Below, piece after piece: positions 1 to 6,155 of a DNA stretch of 6,155 nucleotides (position 1 is the first letter of the stretch; every line of letters begins with the position of its first letter). Origin of the DNA: Rhodoferax sp. (lineage in GTDB: Bacteria; Pseudomonadota; Gammaproteobacteria; Burkholderiales; Burkholderiaceae); NCBI GenBank assembly GCA_020048295.1, contig JAIFMT010000213.1, forward strand, positions 1-6,155, in the 5' to 3' direction. The notes beneath the pieces were generated by a model. That model ran no database searches. It worked only from the letters and a program-made list of their open reading frames with translations, and was not told the DNA's origin. Made by a program: the position numbers and the translations under genes.

Positions 1-416
1 TTAGCGCCGCCAAGGCCGAGTTCAAGCACCTGGAGTTTTATTACTTTCACAACTGCGTGTACGACTTTGTCTGGAAAAACAACCGCCGCCGCTTTGCCGA
101 AAAATTTCCCACCTGGGACATCATCCGCAAATACAACAAGGACTACAAGCTGATCTTCATTGGCGATGCCACCATGAGCCCGTATGAAATTCTGCAGCCC
201 GGTGGCAGTGTCGAATACAGCAATGAAGAGGCTGGCGCCGAGTGGCTGGGCCGGCTAACCCACGCCTACCCCAAATTTGCCTGGATCAACCCCGAGCCGC
301 AAGGCGTATGGCAATACCGGCAAAGCATCAGCATCGTGCAGCAACTGATGGCACAGCGCATGTTTCCCATGACCCTCAAAGGCCTGGAAGAGGCCATGCG
401 TCTGCTGAGCCATTGA
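1..416 (+). CDS. vWA-domain (CoxE-like) protein, C-terminal part only
   Basis: The reading frame is open from the first complete codon at position 3 to the TGA at 414-416, giving 137 visible residues; the start lies upstream of the window. A GTG at 57 is in frame but is only an internal valine, since similar protein sequence continues before it. The fragment reads like the second half of a von Willebrand A domain: a strand with FYYFHNCVYD, then the hydrophobic strand LIFIGDA, whose Asp (visible residue 55, codon 165-167) sits where the third metal-binding (MIDAS) Asp is expected. It is followed by MSPYEI, a WINPEP motif and a C-terminal helix. This pattern matches, from memory, the CoxE-like vWA proteins of beta- and gammaproteobacteria that often sit near a MoxR-type AAA ATPase; no ATPase gene is visible here. 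The protein has no visible export signal in this part and is probably cytoplasmic. Its function is not known. The stop lies 1 base before tamA, so the genes are probably co-transcribed. Confidence 0.78.
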   Translation, partial: SAAKAEFKHLEFYYFHNCVYDFVWKNNRRRFAEKFPTWDIIRKYNKDYKLIFIGDATMSPYEILQPGGSVEYSNEEAGAEWLGRLTHAYPKFAWINPEPQGVWQYRQSISIVQQLMAQRMFPMTLKGLEEAMRLLSH

Positions 417-417
417 C

Positions 418-2256
418 ATGCTGAACTGGCTTGCCGCGCTGGCACTGTGCATGGCCCACAGCCTTGCCGCAGCACAAACGGCCCCTGAACAGCCCGTTGC
501 CCCATTGCGGCAAACGGCTACCGCACCCGCCACCGCGCCACCTGCGGCGTTTGCGGTGGTCGTCCAGGCCAACGACGAAATCCGCCAGCTGCTGGAGCGC
601 CACCTTGACCTGCAACGCTACCGCAGCATGGACGATCTGAGCGACGAGGAGCTGGACCGGCTGACGGCGCTGGCCGCGCCCGATGCCGAAAATCTGGTGG
701 CCACGCTGGGCTACTTTGCGCCGCTGATCGAGATCAGGCGCGAGGCGCATGACGGCCAGCGCCAGGTGGTGGTCAGCGTCAGCGTCGGCGCGCCGGTGCA
801 GGTGCATCAGGTGCTGCTGCGTTTTGCCGGTGCCATTGCCGATGACCCGGCGGCGGCTGAGCAGCGCCAGCTGATCGAGCGCAGCTGGCAGTTGCCACCG
901 GGCAACCGCTTTACCCAGCCGCGCTGGGATGCCGCCAAGCAGCAGGCGCTGCGCCAGCTCACAACCCAGCGCTACCCGACGGGCCGTCTCAGCGCGTCGC
1001 TGGCCGATGTGGACCCTGAAACCCGGCAGGTGCGGCTGGAAGTCACGCTTGATTCCGGGCCGCTGTTTCGCTTGGGCGAACTGCGCATCAGCGGGCTGCA
1101 GCGCCACCCGGCCGAGCTGGTGCGCAAGCTGGCGCGCCTGCCCAGCGGCGACCCCTACGAGCAAAGCCAGCTGTTGCAGGCCCAGCAGCGCCTGACCGAA
1201 AGCGGTTTTTTCAATACCGCGTTCATTGCCATCGACACCCAGTCAGACCCGAGTGCCGCCACGGTGCTGGTCAACCTGCGTGAAGCCCGCCTGCAAAAAC
1301 TGGTGTTTGGTGCCGGGGCCAGCACCGACAGCGGTGCGCGCCTGAGCCTTGAGCATGCCCACAACCAGTTTCCGGCAAACAGCTGGCGAACCCTCAGCAA
1401 GCTGTCGCTCGACCGGGAAAGCCAGTCCATCGGTACCGGCATCATCTCGCCGCCCAACGAACGCGGCTGGCGCATGAATGCCTCGCTGGCGGTACTCAAC
1501 CAAAGCAGCGGTAGCTTCAATACGCAGAGTCAGCTGTGGCGCATCGGTGCCGGCCGCGCCGACGACACCATCGACCGCAATTACTACCTGCAATATGACC
1601 GTGCCGACACCGCTGCCAGCGATGAGGCTGATCCGGTGCAGGCCGAGAGCCTCAGCGCGGTGTACAACTGGACGCTGCGCCACTTTGACAGCTTGCCATT
1701 CCCCTCCAGCGGCTGGGCCCTGGGCATTGATGTGGGCGGCGGCACCACGCTGGGCAGCGAGCAGGCGCCCTATGTCCGGCTGGCAACCCGTTGGCAGTAT
1801 TTTTTGCCGCTTGGGGCTGCCAACGCCCGCGACCGACGCGACGGCCGCCTGTCGGTGCGAGCCCAGGCCGGTGCCGTGCTGGCGCGCGCCGATGCCAGCC
1901 TGCCGGCCAACCAGCTGTTTTTGGCCGGCGGCGACAACAGCGTGCGCGGCTACCGGCTGCGCAGCATTGGGGTGCTGCTGGACGACGGCCAGACCAGCGC
2001 CGGGCGCTATCTGCTCAGCGGCAGCCTGGAGTGGCAACGGCCGATCATCCGCAACAACGCCCTGACCGATTGGGAAGGTGTGGTGTTTCTGGACGGCGGC
2101 GCGGTGGCCAACCGTCCGGGTGATTTGCGGGCGCAGCTGGGGCTGGGTGCTGGCGTGCGCTGGCATAGCCCGGTTGGGCCGCTGCAAATCGACCTGGCCT
2201 ACGGTGTGGAGGTGCGCCAATTGCGCTTGCACCTGAATGTGGGGTTCACCTTTTGA
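418..2256 (+). CDS. tamA: TamA, Omp85-family outer-membrane translocation and assembly module subunit
   Basis: The 612-residue product is close to the usual TamA size (about 577 in E. coli). Residues 1-19 form a signal peptide with likely cleavage at AAA|Q, followed by an Ala/Pro/Thr-rich spacer to about residue 44. Three POTRA domains follow at about 46-123, 124-212 and 216-288; the third has the typical FRLGELRISGL opening and a helix ending LTESGFF. The rest (about 293-612) is the beta-barrel, with the Omp85 loop-6 motif GGDNSVRGY at 504-512, its partner FLDGG (FxDxG) at 557-561, and a last strand ending in Phe. TamA sits in the outer membrane, binds TamB through its POTRA domains, and is known to help outer-membrane protein insertion. 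The ATG at 418 is chosen because it gives the full signal peptide; the in-frame ATG at 451 would remove most of it. Only a weak GAG (407-409) precedes it, so coupling to the upstream gene, 1 base away, is likely. Distinction from other Omp85 proteins rests on three POTRAs plus the adjacent tamB. Confidence 0.94.
   Translation: MLNWLAALALCMAHSLAAAQTAPEQPVAPLRQTATAPATAPPAAFAVVVQANDEIRQLLERHLDLQRYRSMDDLSDEELDRLTALAAPDAENLVATLGYFAPLIEIRREAHDGQRQVVVSVSVGAPVQVHQVLLRFAGAIADDPAAAEQRQLIERSWQLPPGNRFTQPRWDAAKQQALRQLTTQRYPTGRLSASLADVDPETRQVRLEVTLDSGPLFRLGELRISGLQRHPAELVRKLARLPSGDPYEQSQLLQAQQRLTESGFFNTAFIAIDTQSDPSAATVLVNLREARLQKLVFGAGASTDSGARLSLEHAHNQFPANSWRTLSKLSLDRESQSIGTGIISPPNERGWRMNASLAVLNQSSGSFNTQSQLWRIGAGRADDTIDRNYYLQYDRADTAASDEADPVQAESLSAVYNWTLRHFDSLPFPSSGWALGIDVGGGTTLGSEQAPYVRLATRWQYFLPLGAANARDRRDGRLSVRAQAGAVLARADASLPANQLFLAGGDNSVRGYRLRSIGVLLDDGQTSAGRYLLSGSLEWQRPIIRNNALTDWEGVVFLDGGAVANRPGDLRAQLGLGAGVRWHSPVGPLQIDLAYGVEVRQLRLHLNVGFTF
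2239..2256 (+). promoter_or_regulatory. tamA stop / tamB TTG start overlap with Shine-Dalgarno-like G run
   Basis: The TGA of tamA (2254-2256) overlaps a TTG start (2253-2255) as the four bases TTGA, the TTG version of the common ATGA overlap. A GTGGGG run at 2239-2244 ends 8 bases before the TTG and can serve as a ribosome binding site. This start gives the N-terminus MKRAW, with positive charges before the membrane segment, as expected for TamB. The only nearby alternative, a GTG at 2271, would lose Lys2 and Arg3 and leaves only a poor GAAG at 2255-2258. The arrangement suggests that ribosomes finishing tamA restart on tamB, keeping the two subunits in proportion. Confidence 0.6.
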
Positions 2257-5200
2257 AGCGCGCCTGGCTTGTGACGCGCGCGGCCACCGCGACGCTGCTG
2301 GGGCTGCTGGGGCTTGCGCTGGCGCTGCTGCTGTGGAGCCTGGGCGACTCATCGCTGGCAACGGCGCTGACCCAGGTGGCGCGCTGGCTACCCGCAGGCC
2401 ACAGCTTGCAGGTACGCGATGCACAAGGCGCGCTGGCGCAGGGCGGGCGCATCGGTTGGCTGCGCTGGCAGCATGGCGCGCTGCGGGTGGAAGCCAGCGA
2501 TGTGCAAATCCGCTGGGAACCCGCCGCCCTGCTGCGTGGCGAATTGCTCATAACCCAGCTCGCCGTGGGTGGCCTGCGCATCGATGACCAGCGTCCCCCC
2601 GAGCCCGACACACCCGCGCTGCCGCCAGGCAACCTGGCGCTGCCGCTGAAGGTGCGCGCCAGCGTGCAGGTGGACGCGCTGGAGTGGGCAGGCAGCCGCC
2701 CGCAGCACTTTGGCGCATTTGGCTTTGAATATGTTTTTGATAGCTATCAGCACATACTGAATAAGGGCTACAGCCATATTTTATCAAATAAATTTACTTT
2801 TTCAGGGCAGTTGCAGGCCAGCGATGCCATGGCGCTTGGGCTGAAGGTGGAGGGTCAGCTGAGCAGCCCGGTACCCGGCAGCACCCAGGCCCTGACGGTG
2901 GCCGCTAGCGCCGAACTAAAAGGGCAGCTGGCTGGCCGCAACGCACAGCTGGCACTGCAAGCGCGCCTGCAGCCACTGGCAAACGCTGCCGCCACTGCGG
3001 CGCGGCAGGGTGGCGGTCTCCCCCTGCAGGCCCAGCTGTCGGCCCAACTGGCCCCCTGGCAGGCGCAAAAAGTTGTGCAGGCGCAGGGCCAGTGGCAGGG
3101 CCTGAACCTGGCTGAACTGTGGCCGCAGCTGCCGCAAACACGGCTCGCCGGCCACTTGTCGGTGCAGCCCAAGGGAGATTCCTGGCAAGCCAGCGTGCAG
3201 CTGCACAACGCGCTGGTCGGTGCGCTGGATCAGCAGCGCCTGCCGCTGCAAGACCTGCAAGCCAACTTCAACTACGGGCACGGCCAATGGCTGCTGCAAA
3301 CCCTGCAGGCGCAGGGGGCTGGCGGCAGCCTGAGCGGTGATGGCCAGGTCAGCCCCGCAGTCAGTGGTGCCGCCGGACTGGGCCACTGGCAGGCGCAGCT
3401 GCGGCTAAAGGGCATCAACCCGGCCGCCATCGACACCCGCTGGCCCACCGACACGGTAAGCGGCAGCCTGACAGCCCGCAACGATGGCCAGGGCATCGGC
3501 TTTGTGGCCCAGCTGCAAGGCAAGGCCGGTGCGCTGCCCGATGACCCCGCAGCATCGGCAGCGGTGCGCGCCGCGCCACTGCAACTGCTGGCACAAGGCG
3601 TGTGGTCAGCGCCCAGCTTGAGCCTGAGCCAGCTGCGGCTGGATGCAGGACCCGCGCACCTGCAAGGCCAGTTGAGTTACCACACACACCGCGAATCGGT
3701 ACAGGGACAAATCAAGCTGGCGCTGCCCGGCCTGCGCGGCACATTTGACGGCCAATGGGCCCGTGCCGACGGGGCGGGCACCGCATCGCTTGACCTCAGC
3801 GACGCGGCATTGGCCTGGCGCTGGCTGGCGCGCTGGCCCTTCATGGCCAGGTTTGTCGGCCCATTGGCGTTGCAGGGCCATGCGCAGCTCAATGCGCGCT
3901 GGCAAGGTGGCTGGCATGACGAGGCGCGCGACCTGTCGGTGACGGCGCAGTTGCGCGCGCCGCAACTCGACTGGCAACCACGCGCCAGCGCCGCAGCCGA
4001 TGCCGGCTGGGTTCGCAGCCGCGCGCTGAGCGTTGACCTGGCCGGTCAACCTGGCCACTTCAGCGTTCAGAGTAGCGGCGAGGTCGATGTGGACCAGCGT
4101 CAGCTCAGCTGGCGCGCCCAGCTTCAGGCCGGCCAGGGCCAGGCTGGGGCCTGGCAGGCGCAGCTGCAACAGCTGGACTTGCGCCTGCGCGCCGGCCAGC
4201 CGCAGCAGCTCTGGCAGCTCGCACTGGGGGCCAACACACCCGCACTGTCACTGAACTGGCTGCCCACCAAAGACCGCCACACGCTGACGGTATCGGCCGG
4301 CACGGCCACCATCAGCGGGCCAATGGCCGGCAACGCCCAGGTGCAGTGGCAACCCTTGCGCTGGACGCAGGCGCGCCCGTTGGCCAACAGCCGCAGCACC
4401 GCAGTGGCACCGGCACAGTGGCAAAGCCAGGGGCAAATCGACGGCCTGCCGCTGGCCTGGGTGGACCTGCTGGGCGGAAAAACGCTGGTTGATCTGGGCC
4501 TGGGCAGCGATCTGGTGTTCGCCGGCAGCTGGGATGCCGAACAGGCCGACACATTGCACGCCAGCCTGCTGCTCGAACGCCGCGCCGGTGACCTGCGTCT
4601 GCTGGCCGGCACCGTGGGCGACCAGATGCTGCCGGCCGGAATGCGCGAGACGCGCCTGCAGCTCAATCTGGATGGCGACCGCCTGGCGGCCAACCTGCGC
4701 TGGGACAGCGCGCGGGCAGGCCATGCGCTGCTGGCGTTCAGCACCCAATTGCAGCGCCAGGCCAATGGTTGGTCGCTGCCCGGTCATGCGCCGGTAGGTG
4801 GCAGCCTGCAGCTGGATCTGCCCCCGATGGAGGCCTGGTCGGCGCTGGCGCCGCCGGGCTGGCGGCTGCGTGGCACCATGAACACGCACATCAACCTGGA
4901 GGGCACACTGGACCAGCCCCAATGGTCGGGTACGCTGCAGGCGCAAGACCTGGCGGTGCGCTCGGTGGTGGACGGCATTGACTTCAGCCAGGGCAGGCTG
5001 CAGGCACAGTTGACCGGCCAACAGCTGGAGATTGCGCACTTCACGCTGCGCGGTGCCGGTGCCACCGGGGCAAAGCCCGCCAGCGCAAGCCTGGGCGGGG
5101 TGCTGGAGATCACGGGCACGGCGCGCTGGCTGCCGGCTGAAAGGCAGCTGCAGCTGCAACTCCAGGCGCAGGCCCAGGCACTGCGGCTGAGTTCGCGGCC

Positions 5201-6155
5201 CGAGCGGCGCATCAGCGTCAGTGGCAAGCTCAGCGCCAACCTGCAAGACAGGCAGTTGACGCTGCGCGGTGCGCTGGTCGCCGATCAGGCACTGTTGACC
5301 CTGCCCGAGGACAGCGCGCCACAACTGGGCAACGACGTGGTGGTTCGCCATGCGGCAGTGCGCCTGCCCACCCCAGCGGCAAAACTGGCCAGCAGCACGC
5401 CCGACAAACCCCGCCGGCTTGGTGTTGATGTCCAGATTGACCTGGACCCTGGCAAAGATTTCCAGGTGCGCGGCATGGGGGTGGCAACACGCCTGGTCGG
5501 CCGGCTCACACTTTCCGCCAGGGCGATTGCCCTGCCCACGCTCAGCGGCACGCTGCGTACCGTGGGCGGCAGCTACCGCGCTTACGGACAACTGCTGGAC
5601 ATTGAACGCGGCCTGATCCGCTTCAGCGGCCCCGCAGACAACCCGGCACTGACGATTCTGGCGATTCGGCCCAAACTCAGCCAGCGTGTTGGCGTGCAAA
5701 TCACCGGCACCGCGCTGGCACCGCATATCGCGCTGTATGCCGAACCCGACCTGCCCGAGGCCGAAAAGCTGGGTTGGCTGCTGCTGGGGCGCTCACCCAG
5801 CGCCGACGGTGCCGAATCGGCCCTGTTGCAACAGGCAGCCATGGCCTTGCTGGACAAAAACGGCGAGGGCATCACGGCTGCCGCAAGCCGCGCCCTGGGT
5901 CTCGATGAAATCAGCTTCAGCAGCGGTGGCACGAGCAGCAGCACCGGCAGCACGGGTAGCGATGGCAGCGCGGCCGCCTCGGTGACCTTGGGCAAGCGAC
6001 TGTCCAAAGACTTTTACATCGCTTACGAGAGCAGCTTCAACGGAGCCCTGGGCATCCTTCACATTTTTTATGACCTGAGCAAAAACCTGACACTGCGCGC
6101 CCAGACCGGGGAACAGAGCGCCATCGACCTGATCTACACCCTGCGCTATGACTGA
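2253..6155 (+). CDS. tamB: TamB, inner-membrane-anchored translocation and assembly module subunit (DUF490/TamB_C)
   Basis: The complete 1300-residue product is near the family's usual size (about 1259 in E. coli). Residues 1-10 are basic, and 11-30 form one hydrophobic segment rich in Leu/Ala/Gly that anchors the protein in the inner membrane. Nearly all the rest alternates polar and hydrophobic residues (for example QLQLQLQAQAQAL at 965-977), as expected for the long groove-shaped beta structure of TamB/AsmA-like proteins. The C-terminal TamB domain covers roughly the last 350 residues. It has a Ser/Thr/Gly-rich loop at 1223-1243 and closing strands from LGKRLSKDFYIAYESS to the end IDLIYTLRYD, similar in style to the E. 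coli TamB terminus. TamB spans the periplasm and its C-terminal domain contacts TamA POTRA domains. Related proteins carry phospholipids to the outer membrane. The start is TTG, overlapping the tamA stop. The odd part is residues 157-184, encoded by an AT-rich, repeat-like island with codons (TTA, ATA, TCA, AAT) unlike the neighbouring sequence. Nothing follows the stop, which ends the window. Confidence 0.94.
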   Translation: MKRAWLVTRAATATLLGLLGLALALLLWSLGDSSLATALTQVARWLPAGHSLQVRDAQGALAQGGRIGWLRWQHGALRVEASDVQIRWEPAALLRGELLITQLAVGGLRIDDQRPPEPDTPALPPGNLALPLKVRASVQVDALEWAGSRPQHFGAFGFEYVFDSYQHILNKGYSHILSNKFTFSGQLQASDAMALGLKVEGQLSSPVPGSTQALTVAASAELKGQLAGRNAQLALQARLQPLANAAATAARQGGGLPLQAQLSAQLAPWQAQKVVQAQGQWQGLNLAELWPQLPQTRLAGHLSVQPKGDSWQASVQLHNALVGALDQQRLPLQDLQANFNYGHGQWLLQTLQAQGAGGSLSGDGQVSPAVSGAAGLGHWQAQLRLKGINPAAIDTRWPTDTVSGSLTARNDGQGIGFVAQLQGKAGALPDDPAASAAVRAAPLQLLAQGVWSAPSLSLSQLRLDAGPAHLQGQLSYHTHRESVQGQIKLALPGLRGTFDGQWARADGAGTASLDLSDAALAWRWLARWPFMARFVGPLALQGHAQLNARWQGGWHDEARDLSVTAQLRAPQLDWQPRASAAADAGWVRSRALSVDLAGQPGHFSVQSSGEVDVDQRQLSWRAQLQAGQGQAGAWQAQLQQLDLRLRAGQPQQLWQLALGANTPALSLNWLPTKDRHTLTVSAGTATISGPMAGNAQVQWQPLRWTQARPLANSRSTAVAPAQWQSQGQIDGLPLAWVDLLGGKTLVDLGLGSDLVFAGSWDAEQADTLHASLLLERRAGDLRLLAGTVGDQMLPAGMRETRLQLNLDGDRLAANLRWDSARAGHALLAFSTQLQRQANGWSLPGHAPVGGSLQLDLPPMEAWSALAPPGWRLRGTMNTHINLEGTLDQPQWSGTLQAQDLAVRSVVDGIDFSQGRLQAQLTGQQLEIAHFTLRGAGATGAKPASASLGGVLEITGTARWLPAERQLQLQLQAQAQALRLSSRPERRISVSGKLSANLQDRQLTLRGALVADQALLTLPEDSAPQLGNDVVVRHAAVRLPTPAAKLASSTPDKPRRLGVDVQIDLDPGKDFQVRGMGVATRLVGRLTLSARAIALPTLSGTLRTVGGSYRAYGQLLDIERGLIRFSGPADNPALTILAIRPKLSQRVGVQITGTALAPHIALYAEPDLPEAEKLGWLLLGRSPSADGAESALLQQAAMALLDKNGEGITAAASRALGLDEISFSSGGTSSSTGSTGSDGSAAASVTLGKRLSKDFYIAYESSFNGALGILHIFYDLSKNLTLRAQTGEQSAIDLIYTLRYD
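2736..2788. repeat. AT-rich palindromic repeat-like element embedded in frame in tamB
   Basis: The ends are a perfect 7-base inverted repeat, TTTGATA (2736-2742) and TATCAAA (2782-2788). Inside are a perfect 12-base palindrome TGATAGCTATCA (2738-2749), a small hairpin TCAG/CTGA (2747-2750 with 2757-2760), and GGCT-AC-AGCC (2766-2775). The wider segment 2721-2803 has 25 G+C in 83 bases (about 30%) within a gene of roughly two-thirds G+C. From memory, short dispersed repeats with GATAGCT near one end and AAGGGCTAnAGCC in the middle are common between genes in Comamonadaceae genomes; this copy fits that pattern (AAGGGCTACAGCC at 2763-2775). Only one copy is present in the window, so its repeat nature rests on structure and recollection. 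It is read through as tamB codons from about Phe162 to Asn179. Its exact borders are uncertain; the AT-rich flanks may belong to it. Confidence 0.6.

Noticed and set aside
376..1164. Open frame of 262 codons on the minus strand opposite the start of tamA
   Set aside because: It is a shadow of the TamA POTRA region, rich in Gln, Arg, His and Leu without domain-like structure.
1243..2424. Open frame of 393 codons on the minus strand across the tamA-tamB junction
   Set aside because: It lies opposite well-conserved TamA barrel sequence, and its product has no family features, signal or membrane segment.
2782..2794. Possible IHF-type site (TATCAA followed by an A/T run)
   Set aside because: The required TTR after four spacer bases is ATT here, so the consensus is not met, and the site lies inside a coding sequence.
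2778..2805. Promoter-like pair on the minus strand: CTGAAA (2805-2800), 16-base spacer, TAAAAT (2783-2778)
   Set aside because: The -35 matches only 4 of 6 positions, and any AT-rich island yields such matches by chance. No credible gene lies downstream on that strand.
5145..5156. Palindromic CAGCTGCAGCTG
   Set aside because: It simply encodes alternating Gln-Leu in a TamB beta strand. CAG and CTG codons are frequent throughout the gene.
4248..5726. Long open frame of 492 codons on the minus strand opposite tamB
   Set aside because: The codon bias of high-GC genes leaves antisense frames open. The product is a low-complexity mix rich in Gln, Arg, Ala and His with no recognisable domain, while the plus strand clearly encodes TamB.

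Overview
The window is a compact, high-GC (roughly two-thirds G+C) stretch with three tightly packed genes, all on the + strand. It looks like chromosomal core DNA from a betaproteobacterium, most likely a Burkholderiales/Comamonadaceae-type organism. That placement is inferred from the base composition, the style of the proteins, and an AT-rich short repeat whose core resembles repeats I recall from that family. I could not run a search.

Layout: positions 1-416 hold the 3' end of a gene for a von Willebrand factor A (vWA) domain protein of the CoxE-like type. One base later, 418-2256 encodes TamA, an outer-membrane Omp85-family protein with a signal peptide, three POTRA domains and a 16-stranded-type barrel. 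Its stop codon overlaps a TTG start (TTGA) for the third gene, 2253-6155, which encodes TamB. TamB is a very long inner-membrane-anchored periplasmic beta-structured protein, and its stop codon is the last base of the window. There is no intergenic space longer than 1 base, so no promoter or terminator is visible. The three genes are probably co-transcribed from a promoter upstream of the window.

Function: TamA and TamB together form the translocation and assembly module. TamB bridges the periplasm from the inner membrane to the POTRA domains of TamA. The pair has been linked to insertion of some outer-membrane proteins and autotransporters, and TamB-like proteins to phospholipid transport between membranes. 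The role of the vWA protein next to them is unknown.

The one real anomaly is an AT-rich island of about 80 bases (2721-2803, about 30% G+C) inside tamB. It carries palindromes and terminal inverted repeats like a small dispersed repeat element, yet it is translated in frame as part of TamB. Apart from that the window is ordinary. I do not see a new multi-gene system.
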